Assembly: GCF_000620305.1 (NCBI RefSeq)
Contig: NZ_KK211101.1
Coordinates: forward strand, 124,001-188,000
Source of the DNA: Desulfitibacter alkalitolerans DSM 16504
GTDB taxonomy: Bacteria > Bacillota > DSM-16504 > Desulfitibacterales > Desulfitibacteraceae
Direction: 5' to 3'
DNA length: 64,000 bases
Shown here piece after piece: positions 26,249 to 35,034 of the stretch. The stretch's first letter is position 1. The number at the start of each line of letters is the position of its first letter. The translations under genes were made by a program, and so were the position numbers. The notes beneath the pieces are model-generated. The model ran no database searches. It saw only the letters and a list, made by a program, of their open reading frames with translations, and was not told the DNA's origin.

Positions 26249-27487
26249 ATGATTTTGGGGGCAAATATTACGATGAATAAAGCTGCCAATATTAACGAAA
26301 TGTATGGAATTAAAAAAAATTACAAAAGGTTTAATCAACAGTTTAATATAATGACCCAGACTCTTTGGAATGCTGAGTTTTCTGCCTTGGAAAATACCAG
26401 GAGAACCAATCTGCTAGAGCATGTACAGCAGTCAAAAGAGGGCTATAGTGAATATGAATATGCCCTGGCTAATGGAGTTTTAAAATACCTGCATAAGACA
26501 GGATATGGGCTAAATATCTGTGACAAGTACGGTAACACCTGGACATCAAATGAAGAAACCAATAGAGCTTCTCTACCTGAGAAAGAAATGACCATGTATC
26601 TAAAAAAAACTGCATTAATGCTTGGCGCCAGTGAGGTTGGCATAGGTATTCTTGATCGCAGATGGGTCTATTCCCACTGGCTTGATGATGAAACCAAAAA
26701 CTCTTATCCTATTATTTTTTCTGATGATGATGTTAAATACGCTAGTATTGGCAAGCCCACTTTATTAGATGATAAAACTCGTGTCATACCTAAGGAGCTA
26801 ACTTTAGCTATAGTCCTTTTGTTTGAAATGGAGTATGACTTTTTAATTCATGCACCAGGGCTTTTATCATTTATTAACAGTTTGCATGTTTATGAAAAAA
26901 TGGTTGCTGCCACCTCAATTTTAGCTGAAACAATTAGAGGTCTTGGCTTCCAGGCTATACCCAGCATAAACTGCACAGCCCTTAGCATTCCCCTTGCAAT
27001 AGATGCTGGGTTGGGTCAAATGGGTAGAAACGGCAAGCTTATTAACCCACAATTTGGTTCACGATGTAGAATAGCAAAGATTATCACTGATCTGCCATTG
27101 CTCACAGACAATCCAATTGATTTTGGAGTAACAAAGTTTTGTGAAGCTTGTAAAAAATGTGCAAGACATTGTCCGGCTAATGCAATCACCAGCAAGCCAA
27201 AATCCAGCCAGGTTTTAGATGAAACCATGAATCCAGGATATTTAAGATGGGTGCTCAATCATAAAAAGTGTTTTCAGTATTGGAGTGAATGTGGCACAAA
27301 TTGTAACATATGTATGGCCGTTTGTTCTTATAACCGGGGTTATAAATGGACAAAGGGACTATTAAATGGCTTTGATAAATCTACCATGGATACAATACTG
27401 GAAACCCTGGAAGATGAGAGTCTTAAACCCTCAAGCAAAAATAGCAAGGATTTTTGGAAAAAATTAAAAAATCCAAGAAAGAATTAG
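26249..27487 (+). CDS. RdhA-like corrinoid/Fe-S protein without export signal
   Basis: A 412-residue homologue of the RdhA at 22.1 kb: shared 'AGLGQMGRNGKLINPQFGSR', 'ITDLPLLTDNPIDFGVTKFC', then clusters 'CEACKKCARHCPANAI' and a second set of Cys in 'CGTNCNICMAVCSYNRGY'. There is no twin-arginine signal, no hydrophobic leader and no rdhB after it, so it should be cytoplasmic. It may be a non-respiratory reductase or another corrinoid enzyme. The first ATG (26249) is listed; a second at 26273 follows a GGGGG run and is plausible. It is nine bases after the response regulator. Confidence 0.82.
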   Translation: MILGANITMNKAANINEMYGIKKNYKRFNQQFNIMTQTLWNAEFSALENTRRTNLLEHVQQSKEGYSEYEYALANGVLKYLHKTGYGLNICDKYGNTWTSNEETNRASLPEKEMTMYLKKTALMLGASEVGIGILDRRWVYSHWLDDETKNSYPIIFSDDDVKYASIGKPTLLDDKTRVIPKELTLAIVLLFEMEYDFLIHAPGLLSFINSLHVYEKMVAATSILAETIRGLGFQAIPSINCTALSIPLAIDAGLGQMGRNGKLINPQFGSRCRIAKIITDLPLLTDNPIDFGVTKFCEACKKCARHCPANAITSKPKSSQVLDETMNPGYLRWVLNHKKCFQYWSECGTNCNICMAVCSYNRGYKWTKGLLNGFDKSTMDTILETLEDESLKPSSKNSKDFWKKLKNPRKN

Positions 27488-27513
27488 GGGCCTTTATTAA
27501 AGGCCCTTTAATT
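27482..27513 (+). terminator. Rho-independent terminator after the second RdhA-like gene
   Basis: GGGCCTTT-ATT-AAAGGCCC is a perfect 8-bp stem with AATTA/TTTAATT flanks, beginning at the stop codon. It is palindromic enough to work for the minus-strand micro-ORF next to it. Confidence 0.88.
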
Positions 27514-27521
27514 AATTCATC

Positions 27522-27650
27522 TTATTTGTTTTTATATTCTTTGCAGCACCCAGTTAGGGATGTGGTATCTTTGTCTTGGGCTACACAGTAATTCTTTTGA
27601 GTAATAAACCAGGAGCACTTGTAGCAGTGGCAGCTATCGTTTTTTTTCAT
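27522..27650 (-). CDS. Cys-rich 42-aa microprotein
   Basis: An ATG frame with a strong GGGAGGAG site 6 bases upstream. The product starts 'MKKNDSCHCYKCSWFITQKN' and continues 'YCVAQDKDTTSLTGCCKEYK', six Cys in 42 residues arranged C-x-C-x2-C ... C ... CC. The pattern resembles the HiPIP-like small subunits of some glycyl-radical enzymes, or a zinc ribbon; neither is established. It is convergent with the RdhA-like gene and shares its terminator. Confidence 0.7.
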   Translation of the reverse strand: MKKNDSCHCYKCSWFITQKNYCVAQDKDTTSLTGCCKEYKNK

Positions 27651-28083
27651 TGGAGTCTCCTCCCTTCGTTTAATTTTTATTTTCCGATTTACAATTTATT
27701 TTTCTAATATCATTGTATTCCTGAATAAATATAAAATCAACAATTATCTAACATTCTGACAATTCAAATTAATTGTCTTTATTATAAATAAAACTAATGA
27801 ATATCCCGTTTATAAATTCATTCAAGTGTTATTATTTGCTGAAATTATACATGTGACAAGTTGAGCAATATCATAATGAATAATAAATATTAATAATAAT
27901 AAAAAACATATGTTAAAATAAATAAATAAAAATACACATAATAGAATATATACTCACCAACATGTCTCCTTTGAAGTTCTTCGTATTATAACATGGATGC
28001 TGTTTGTGATTAGTAAAAAGGAGTTTTTGTATCTTTATAGAAGTTTATAAAGTCCATTAAATACAAAAGCTTAGGAGATAAAA
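27651..28083. other. 433-bp AT-rich intergenic region with inverted repeat
   Basis: Very AT-rich, no convincing frame. It holds a perfect inverted repeat GACAATT-N6-AATTGTC at 27758-27777 that could be an operator for the micro-ORF or the AEC transporter. No known riboswitch was recognised. Confidence 0.5.
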
Positions 28084-28974
28084 ATGTTCATATCAGTTAT
28101 TCTGCCAATTATTATAATCTTTTCTGCTGGGTTTGCTGCACAAAAGGCTTTTAAGCTTCATATTAAGTCAATTTCTACCATGGCTATATATTTAATGTTT
28201 CCGCCCCTGGTATTTAGAACCTTCTATGATAACCCATTAAGTTTAAACTACTTGTATATCTTTCTATACACGGTGGCCTTGACTGGAATTTTTATTATAA
28301 TAATCAAAGGAATAGGGCTATGGAAAAATTACCCTGATGAAAAGCAAAATGCTTTGATTCTTGCTGTTGGATTTATGAATAATGGTAATTACGGAATACC
28401 TCTAGTGTTATTTGCTTATGGAGCAGGAGGCCTAGATTATATCGTTCCCATTATGATATTTCATACTGTACTGCAGATTACTATAGGCGTATATTATGCT
28501 GCAAAAGGCAAAACAAGCTTTAAAAGTGTAGTTAGAAGTGTTGGCAGCATGCCCATGATGCATGCTGTATATCTCGGAATACTCTGGGGGGCTTTGTCAC
28601 TGCCAATGCATGAGAGTATTTATGGAGCCATCAGTTTGATAGCTGATGCAGCTATTCCAACTATCATGCTGGCGCTAGGAATGCAGCTTGCAGAAATAAA
28701 GGTCAAGAATATTGAGTGGAGTACAATGTCCCTGGCGGTTTTTTTAAGGTTGGTGGTATCGCCGGTAATTGCTTTTTTAATGGTATGGTATCTGCCAATA
28801 GATCTGCTGTTGAGAAAGATAATGGTGCTGGCAGCTGCAACACCTACAGCTGCCATATCTTCAATGCTGGCCATTCAGTATGATTGCAATCCGCAGCTGG
28901 TTTCAGCTATCACTTTAATAACCACCTTTTTGAGCATGGGAACTGTATTGATAGTTCTACTCCTGCTCGGCTGA
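28084..28974 (+). CDS. AEC-family transporter (auxin efflux carrier type)
   Basis: A 296-residue permease with about ten hydrophobic helices, 'VILPIIIIFSAGFAAQKAF' at the start, the central 'GFMNNGNYGIPLVLFAYG' motif and 'IPTIMLALGMQLAE' in the second half, all typical of the AEC family. Such carriers move organic anions (malate, malonate); the substrate is unknown. TTAGGAGATAAAA precedes ATG. Its 3' end overlaps the convergent nitrilase gene by 18 bp. Confidence 0.92.
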   Translation: MFISVILPIIIIFSAGFAAQKAFKLHIKSISTMAIYLMFPPLVFRTFYDNPLSLNYLYIFLYTVALTGIFIIIIKGIGLWKNYPDEKQNALILAVGFMNNGNYGIPLVLFAYGAGGLDYIVPIMIFHTVLQITIGVYYAAKGKTSFKSVVRSVGSMPMMHAVYLGILWGALSLPMHESIYGAISLIADAAIPTIMLALGMQLAEIKVKNIEWSTMSLAVFLRLVVSPVIAFLMVWYLPIDLLLRKIMVLAAATPTAAISSMLAIQYDCNPQLVSAITLITTFLSMGTVLIVLLLLG

Positions 28975-29802
28975 GATCTGCTGAAGGAGTTCTTTGTATA
29001 GTTCTGGTCTTCTAGATTGCAGGTAGAAACTATCCCTCATGGATTTAGTATCTTTTTTTCTGATACGATTTATTAATTCGGGATCAAGGTCGGCAAAAAG
29101 TATGCCTTCCTTGCTGCTGAAATCATGTGCTATTAATTTGCCCTTGGGATTTATGACCAGGGCCCCACCACAGAATGATTGACCATCTCCGTTTTCACCT
29201 ATTAAGTTGCATGCTGCCAAAAATACTGCATTGTCATAGGCACGGGCAGTTAAATATTTGAGCCAGATGCTTTTTCTATCACCAACAATAGTTGGTGATG
29301 CATGGGGAGCAAAAATTATCTCAGCTCCCTTTAAAGACATGATTGTTGAGATCTCAGGAAAATGCAGATCCCAGCAGATTTGAATTCCGATGGTGGCAGT
29401 GGGGGTCTTAAATACAGGCAGGGAATTGCCCTCGCTAAAATACGGCTTTTCACTTTTGCCTAAATGGGTTTTTCTATAAATCCCTATTTCTGCGTCTGGT
29501 TGAACTACCAGGTGAGTAATGTAGGGTTTTTTATTATGGGCTTTTTCGGCTAATCCGGCTAAAATACAGATGGAATATTTGTTGGCCCACTCACCCAGAA
29601 TACCAGATACTTCATTTAGCGGCTCTGCACTTTTTTCATGAAGATTTTTGCTGTATCCGTGGATTGATGTTTCAGGAAAACAGATAATATGGGCTTTGTT
29701 AGCAGCTGCTATTTCTGTAAATTTTTTAATCTTTTTAAGGTTGTGCTCTCTATCATTGATTAGAGCTTCCATTTGAACCAGGGCAATTCTTGTATTCTGC
29801 AT
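28957..29802 (-). CDS. Carbon-nitrogen hydrolase (nitrilase superfamily)
   Basis: A 281-residue enzyme with the Glu-Lys-Cys triad: 'ICFPETSIHGYS', 'YRKTHLGKSEKPYF' and 'IGIQICWDLHFPE'. It cleaves amides or carbamoyl groups; candidates include omega-amidase and N-carbamoylputrescine amidase types, but specificity is not clear. ATG at 29802 is used since GGGAGAT lies ten bases upstream. It overlaps the AEC transporter tail to tail. Confidence 0.88.
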   Translation of the reverse strand: MQNTRIALVQMEALINDREHNLKKIKKFTEIAAANKAHIICFPETSIHGYSKNLHEKSAEPLNEVSGILGEWANKYSICILAGLAEKAHNKKPYITHLVVQPDAEIGIYRKTHLGKSEKPYFSEGNSLPVFKTPTATIGIQICWDLHFPEISTIMSLKGAEIIFAPHASPTIVGDRKSIWLKYLTARAYDNAVFLAACNLIGENGDGQSFCGGALVINPKGKLIAHDFSSKEGILFADLDPELINRIRKKDTKSMRDSFYLQSRRPELYKELLQQISAEQE

Positions 29803-29991
29803 AGGCTTTAAATCTCCCAAAAATATTATTTTAAATATCTACATAATAGCTTATTTGTTGTTTTATGACAAACCTATCTTATATCCTATCCAATCCTCCT
29901 CGTATATTTTATGGGTTTTGTTTTTGATGATTAGTGTTTTTATAATAGGGAAATAATAGTAAAAATATTCTACAGGAGGGAGATAGAAATA

Positions 29992-30654
29992 ATGAACTTT
30001 AAACGTGTTCCCAATCATATAGGTGTAATACCCGATGGAAACAGGAGATGGGCAGAAGCCAGGGGTATGTCCAGGGAGATGGGGTATGAAAAGGGCATAG
30101 AGCCTGGTTTTGAGCTTTATAAGATTTGTCTGGATTTGGGGGTAAAAGAAATGACCTTTTATGGATTTACCCAGGACAACACCAAAAGACCAGCGGTCCA
30201 AACAAAAGCTTTTCAAAAGGCGTGTGTAGATGCTGTTAAGATTTTATCTGATAAGGATGCATCATTGCTTGTTGTGGGGAATACTGATTCTCCCCTATTT
30301 CCATCTGAGCTGCTTCCCTTTACCAAAAGGACAAATTTTGGAAGTGGGAAGATGAAAGTGAATTTTTTGGTGAATTACAGCTGGTGGTGGGACATTAATA
30401 GAGCATATTCAATGGGAACCGCTCCTGGCAATCCTAGAGACCATTTTCCCGCCAATATAGCTTCAGGTGATATCTCTAGAATTGACCTTGTGATTCGCTG
30501 GGGAGGAAGGAGGAGGCTGAGTGGTTTTTTGCCTGTTCAAACAATTTATGCAGATTTTTATATTATTGATGAGTTCTGGCCGGACTATAAGCCAGAACAC
30601 TTGTATGATGCACTGAGGTGGTATGAAACTCAAGACATTACTTTAGGTGGATAA
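29992..30654 (+). CDS. Divergent cis-prenyltransferase (UppS family)
   Basis: A 220-residue protein starting with the diphosphate-binding 'IPDGNRRWAEARGMSREMGY'. Later motifs are recognisable but altered: 'FYGFTQDNTKRP' for the usual YAFSxENWxRP, and 'DLVIRWGGRRRLSGFLPVQT' for IRTGGExRLSNFLLWQ, so the GGE glutamate that helps bind isopentenyl diphosphate is Arg. 'FWPDY' is kept. There is no cdsA or dxr next to it, suggesting a paralogue with another product rather than the housekeeping UppS. AGGAGGGAGATAGAAATA precedes ATG. Confidence 0.8.
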   Translation: MNFKRVPNHIGVIPDGNRRWAEARGMSREMGYEKGIEPGFELYKICLDLGVKEMTFYGFTQDNTKRPAVQTKAFQKACVDAVKILSDKDASLLVVGNTDSPLFPSELLPFTKRTNFGSGKMKVNFLVNYSWWWDINRAYSMGTAPGNPRDHFPANIASGDISRIDLVIRWGGRRRLSGFLPVQTIYADFYIIDEFWPDYKPEHLYDALRWYETQDITLGG

Positions 30655-30902
30655 TTAACAGGAACATCGGAAAAGTAGGTGGCTTCTTTTAAATATCTAA
30701 TGTCAATGTTCAATATACAAATTATATAATGTTTTTACCATACACAGGGGGTTCTCTTCAAGTTGCTTGTTGAAAGCCCTTTAATCATTAAGCGAAATTT
30801 TACAATTTATTAAAATTATACACACAGGTTCAAAAAATATTGATATAATTAATGTGTTTGACTAAAGGCTAATACGTTGATAATTTCAAGGAGTGAGGTT
30901 AA

Positions 30903-31739
30903 GTGATTGGGTTGCTGGAAATAATTCTATTTTTTTTAGGGGGAGTATCAGGCTTTTTAGCAGGGTTGCTGGGAATTGGAGGAGCAATAGTTCTTATTCC
31001 CATGATGATATATATTTTGCCCTACTTCGGACTTAACCTGTCGATGCATGAAATAATGGGACTGTCAATGGCCCTGGTGTTTTTTGCAGCACTGACTGGT
31101 GCTATCATCCACTTTAAAGGTGGTAATCTGCGTAAGAATTTAATCATAGTTGTTGGGGGCGCCATGCTTGCTGGAAGTTTTTTTGGGGCCATTGCATCAA
31201 GGTATGTTATGGAAAAGACTTTATTAGGTGTATTTGCTTTAGTTCTGGCTTTGTCCATTGTTATGCTGCTAAAGCCTAAGACAGAAAAGTCAAAAGTAAA
31301 GGCTGTCTCTGGCGGAGATGACAGTTGTTCCATTGACAGTATTGAAGAGGTAGAAACATATATGACCTCAAGAAAAGAAAAAATAACCGGAGCATCCCTG
31401 GGATTTTCAATTGGTGTGATCTCTGGGATGGCCGGAGTAGGAGGCGCTGCCATACTTATTCCTGCTTTAACATTTTTCTTGAGAATACCTATAAAAATAT
31501 GTATTGGAACCTCCCTTGGCATCATATTGGCAGGGGGTGCAGCAGGTTTTTTTGGAAAAGCCATTACCGGTCAAATACCTTTTATACCTGCATTGTTTCT
31601 GGCAGCAGGTGGAATATTATCATCAAGACTTGGCAGTAAAGTGAGCATGCGGCTAAGGGGCGAGCAATTGAAGAAGATTCTTGCTGTAGTACTGCTAGTC
31701 ACCTTAATTCGAATAATTGCTACATTAGTTACATTTTAA
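30903..31739 (+). CDS. TauE/SafE-family membrane exporter
   Basis: A 278-residue permease with two repeated halves, each opening with a Gly-rich helix: 'GGVSGFLAGLLGIGGAIVLI' and 'IGVISGMAGVGGAAILIP'. About eight helices. The family exports sulfite, sulfoacetate or similar organosulfur anions; substrate is unknown here. GTG start behind AAGGAGTGAGGTTAA. Monocistronic and convergent with the chemoreceptor gene. Confidence 0.92.
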   Translation: MIGLLEIILFFLGGVSGFLAGLLGIGGAIVLIPMMIYILPYFGLNLSMHEIMGLSMALVFFAALTGAIIHFKGGNLRKNLIIVVGGAMLAGSFFGAIASRYVMEKTLLGVFALVLALSIVMLLKPKTEKSKVKAVSGGDDSCSIDSIEEVETYMTSRKEKITGASLGFSIGVISGMAGVGGAAILIPALTFFLRIPIKICIGTSLGIILAGGAAGFFGKAITGQIPFIPALFLAAGGILSSRLGSKVSMRLRGEQLKKILAVVLLVTLIRIIATLVTF

Positions 31740-31754
31740 ATAGGGCATGAAGCA

Positions 31755-32609
31755 TTAAACCCTATTTTTCTGACTGGCTAAAGAATTAACTGCCCCTTGA
31801 ATTTTTAGCATATTGTCCGTTAGATTCTGCAAGGCCTGTGACTGCTGTTTTGTTATACTGCTGGTTTCGTATATTAAAGTTGTAATTTTTTGCATAATAT
31901 CCTGAATTTTACTGAGGGTGGTTTCTACACTTTGGACTGAGCCTCTAGAGTGATTGGATAGCTTCCTGACTTCTTCAGCTACTACCGAAAAGCCCCTGCC
32001 ATGCTCACCGGCTCGTGCGGCTTCTATGGCTGCATTTAAACCAAGCAGGTTTGTTTGGTCAGCTATGGTTCTGATTGTGTCTAATACTTTCTGTGTTTCA
32101 TTAACATCATTTCTGGCCTCGTCTGCTGTACTTTCCAAATTCTTGGCATTTGAGGCTACCTCAAGGGCGCTGGCGGAGATCTCTTCAGCAACTGCAGAAA
32201 CCTGTTGAATTTGGCCTTGTATTTCTATAATGGCATTTTCAACTAGCTGTTCCTGTTCTAATTTTTCAAGATTTGCAATTATAACTGCACTTGCAAATTT
32301 AACGGGATATTTCATAATATCCTTATCCCCAGTAATTCCAATAACACCTATCCTTTTACCCTTATAATCAATAGCTACATTGTAACCTGCTCTAATGTTT
32401 TCCATGGCTGCCTCTTCTTCTTTAGAAACACCATATTCATCCATTACTCCAGACATTATTTTAGCAGCAATTTCATGTCGCTTCCCTTCCCGACCTGGTA
32501 TTGTTGATACCAAAACTATGCCATCATCAACAAATATTGTGGCATTTTCACCAGTTTCAGCTGCCAGCATGTCCACCATTTTTTGACCAATTTCCTTATG
32601 AATCTTCAT
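31755..32609 (-). CDS. Cytosolic methyl-accepting chemotaxis protein with diacid-recognition domain
   Basis: A soluble 284-residue receptor. Residues about 1-125 match the CdaR-type sugar-diacid recognition domain ('[19 protein letters not shown]', '[17 protein letters not shown]'); the rest is a short MCP signalling hairpin with '[20 protein letters not shown]' and '[16 protein letters not shown]'. It would sense a cytoplasmic metabolite and signal through CheA/CheW. No che genes are in the window. AAGGAGGTTAGT precedes ATG. Confidence 0.88.
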   Translation of the reverse strand: MKIHKEIGQKMVDMLAAETGENATIFVDDGIVLVSTIPGREGKRHEIAAKIMSGVMDEYGVSKEEEAAMENIRAGYNVAIDYKGKRIGVIGITGDKDIMKYPVKFASAVIIANLEKLEQEQLVENAIIEIQGQIQQVSAVAEEISASALEVASNAKNLESTADEARNDVNETQKVLDTIRTIADQTNLLGLNAAIEAARAGEHGRGFSVVAEEVRKLSNHSRGSVQSVETTLSKIQDIMQKITTLIYETSSITKQQSQALQNLTDNMLKIQGAVNSLASQKNRV

Positions 32610-32976
32610 ACTAACCTCCTTGACCTCTATATATGTATTTATTTATCCTATATTCTACACATGAGTTTATATACCTTTTTTTACATTCTTTGACAATAAT
32701 TTTTTTTCTAAATATTTGTTAAATAAGCAGTTGATATGGATTTCCGGTGCTTTCCTGTGGATATTTAGTAATACCTCTTCATATGAAACTTGATAAGCTA
32801 ATAAATACCTATCTACAACAGGCTGGGAAACAATAAAAAGTATTCTTTAAAAAGTGTGCTTTCATAAATACAATCCAATTATTCTAAAGAAAGCTGTTTA
32901 ATAATACCCATTAATAAAGTAAAATACATTTATAGTGCTAAAAAAAGTTAATCTTTCTTGGCCAATGGGGGTTTAT
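32610..32976. other. 367-bp intergenic region, divergent promoters
   Basis: AT-rich gap between the divergent chemoreceptor and MFS genes. No convincing small frame, hairpin terminator or known riboswitch was seen; it presumably carries both promoters. Confidence 0.5.
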
Positions 32977-34194
32977 ATGTCAGGTAGAGCTTTGCAGGTT
33001 ACTCAAAATCATAGTAGACACACATTAGTTTTCATGGGTATCTTTATTTTTCTCATATCTGTAGGAGAGGGTATGACAGCTCCTGCAATTCCCCTTTATG
33101 GAGATGAGCTAGGTGCTACATACAAGCAGCTTGGGTTTTTAATGACTGGATATTCAATTGCCTATGCAGCAATGACAGTTTTTTCAGGAAGAATGTCAGA
33201 CCAGTATGGACGTAAAAAAATACTGCTCATGAGCATTATTTTGTCTATATTAGCCTCTACTGGGTATTACCTTGCCACAAGTCCTATGATGCTATTAGTC
33301 TTTAGGACATTAGAAGGTATGAGCAGAGGTATGCTGTGGCCGGTGGCTGAAGCTATAGTTGCCGATAATACCACCTTTGAAGGTAGAGGCAAGGCAATGG
33401 GGCATTTTTCTGCAGCATATGGTGGTGGGGTGGCTACAGGTACTTTAACAGGTGGTTATATTATGGAATACATGGGTTTGACTCAGGTATTTCCCTTTTA
33501 CCCCATACTTGGAATTATTGTATTTGGGACGGTCCTGCTGGGTGTAAAAGAGGCAGTTGGAGAGGCCCATTACGGTCACGGAAATCCACGTCAGGGCAAT
33601 ATGAAAAATCTTTACCTTGAAGTTAAGAAAATCTGGCCAATATGCTATGCTGGTTTTGCATATGCAGGCTTTTTATATTCCCTTTGGGGTTTGTTATCAA
33701 AAGTAGCAGATACCTTTGGAGTTGCTCATCTAGGCATAGGAGTCATTTTTACACTTTTCTGGTTATCACGCTTGAGCTCCTTTATAATTTGTGGGAGGGC
33801 TATTGACTGGTTCGGGCGTAAAAAGGTATTCTTGGCCGGCATAGTCTTTTGTTCCATCTCAGCAGGCTCCTTTCTTATAGCCAGTGAATTCTATATATTT
33901 TTATTTGCTGCCCTGCTAGGTGGTATAGGAACAGGGATAGTTTTTCCCTTGAGTATAACCCTTGTAGCTGACTTTACCTCGCCTGAATATCGGGGATTTG
34001 GCATGGGTTTCTTGGAATTGGTAATGGGCATGGGCATGATTACCCAAACAGCCATTTCAGGTATACTGGGAGAATTAGCAGGGGTGCACATGACTTTTTT
34101 CTTTACCTTTTTTGTAATGTTAATTGCCCTGCCCATATCCCTGTTTTTTGTCAAGGAACCCGTTGCTGAATACAGGAATACAACTTACAATTAA
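32977..34194 (+). CDS. MFS transporter
   Basis: A 405-residue major facilitator with about 12 helices and the loop 2-3 signature 'GRMSDQYGRKKILL'; a second copy, 'GRAIDWFGRKKVFLAG', marks the second half. It falls among multidrug/drug:H+ antiporter-like MFS proteins, with unknown substrate. ATG at 32977 is chosen because GGGGG lies five bases upstream; earlier GTG and ATG codons lack a ribosome site. Confidence 0.88.
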   Translation: MSGRALQVTQNHSRHTLVFMGIFIFLISVGEGMTAPAIPLYGDELGATYKQLGFLMTGYSIAYAAMTVFSGRMSDQYGRKKILLMSIILSILASTGYYLATSPMMLLVFRTLEGMSRGMLWPVAEAIVADNTTFEGRGKAMGHFSAAYGGGVATGTLTGGYIMEYMGLTQVFPFYPILGIIVFGTVLLGVKEAVGEAHYGHGNPRQGNMKNLYLEVKKIWPICYAGFAYAGFLYSLWGLLSKVADTFGVAHLGIGVIFTLFWLSRLSSFIICGRAIDWFGRKKVFLAGIVFCSISAGSFLIASEFYIFLFAALLGGIGTGIVFPLSITLVADFTSPEYRGFGMGFLELVMGMGMITQTAISGILGELAGVHMTFFFTFFVMLIALPISLFFVKEPVAEYRNTTYN

Positions 34195-34271
34195 GTAATA
34201 CACATTAGTATAAAAACTTTGGTATTATTTTTTACTTTAATGGAAATATGGATAAATTTTTATAAAAGGTA

Positions 34272-34300
34272 TTGAGAAGTTCCATTGTTAATGGTAGAAT
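34272..34300 (+). promoter_or_regulatory. SigA-type promoter for the glycine reductase operon
   Basis: TTGAGA, a 17-base spacer, and TAGAAT. Initiation would fall near 34307, about 40 bases ahead of the first glycine aptamer. Confidence 0.65.
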
Positions 34301-34344
34301 ATCACTAAGTTAATGAAAGTTAGTACAATTACATATTGGAGAAT

Positions 34345-34555
34345 GACAAATACGGGAGAGTTCTTCGAAAGAACACCGAAGGAGCAAGTTTTGAGTTGCC
34401 AATTCAAAAACGAAACTCTCAGGTTATGGGACCGTATTTTGACTCAACTCTGGAAAGCGTTCTGACACCGAAGGAGCAAAACAGGTTTTAAGCTGTTAAT
34501 CTCTCAGGTTTTAAGACAGAGGAAAGGCGACTAAGTTCGTTGATTCTCTGTCTTT
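34345..34555 (+). promoter_or_regulatory. Tandem glycine riboswitch with terminator platform
   Basis: Two glycine aptamers in tandem. Aptamer 1 (about 34349-34440) has GGGAGAG ... ACCGAAGGAGCAA ... AACTCTCAGG; aptamer 2 (about 34446-34530) repeats ACTCTGGAAAGCG ... ACCGAAGGAGCAAA ... ATCTCTCAGG ... ACAGAGGAAAGGC. The final P1 strand (CAGAG) also forms the 5' side of a terminator, AAGACAGAG/CTCTGTCTT plus a T run (34513-34558). Glycine binding keeps CAGAG in P1 and blocks termination, so the switch is ON with glycine. This fits the glycine reductase genes it precedes. Confidence 0.95.
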
Positions 34556-34558
34556 TTT
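34513..34558 (+). terminator. Riboswitch-controlled terminator
   Basis: AAGACAGAG (34513-34521) pairs with CTCTGTCTT (34546-34554), followed by TTTT. It is mutually exclusive with P1 of the second glycine aptamer, where CTCTG at 34447 pairs with the same CAGAG. Confidence 0.88.
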
Positions 34559-34625
34559 GTTTGTTAAATTTTTTTACACTTAAGATTTTTACATTTAAAA
34601 GTATGGATATTTAAACAGGTGATAG

Positions 34626-35003
34626 ATGATGAATTTTCTTCTTGTAACAAACAACCCTTTAGTGGAGAAAAAATACGGTGATTTTACTGAGAAAGTGGAT
34701 GGTGTTTTATTTGAGGTTCTAACAAGGGTTCGTGATTATGTTCATAAGGGTCATGGCTTGTTAATGCATCCACTGGCAGGCAGTATTAAACCCAATGAAA
34801 CGCCCTACAGGTCCCTGCTAATTACCAGGGAACCTCTAATAGGGAAAATTGACTTTAAATCTTTAGAACTGATAGAGAACTCCTTTATTGCGTATAAAAA
34901 ATTCGTCCATACTGGGTGTCAATATACTGAAAAAGTCCTAGAGGATTATCAAAGTATCGATCTGGAACTAGTTAAGTCAGCAGTGGAAAGCTTACAAAAT
35001 TAA
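34626..35003 (+). CDS. grdX: GrdX protein
   Basis: A 125-residue protein of the GrdX family, with 'LLVTNNPLVEKKYGDFT' and 'GHGLLMHPLAGSIKPNETPY'. It is found only at the head of glycine/sarcosine/betaine reductase operons; its function is unknown. Located 65 bp after the riboswitch terminator and preceded by ACAGGTGATAG. First gene of the operon. Confidence 0.9.
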   Translation: MMNFLLVTNNPLVEKKYGDFTEKVDGVLFEVLTRVRDYVHKGHGLLMHPLAGSIKPNETPYRSLLITREPLIGKIDFKSLELIENSFIAYKKFVHTGCQYTEKVLEDYQSIDLELVKSAVESLQN

Positions 35004-35034
35004 GTAATATATTATCTGCAAGGAGGTTGGGAAA

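Noticed and set aside
31022-31564. Minus-strand frame of 180 codons within the TauE gene
   Set aside because: Shadow of the plus-strand membrane gene; Pro/Met-rich, no ribosome site or family.
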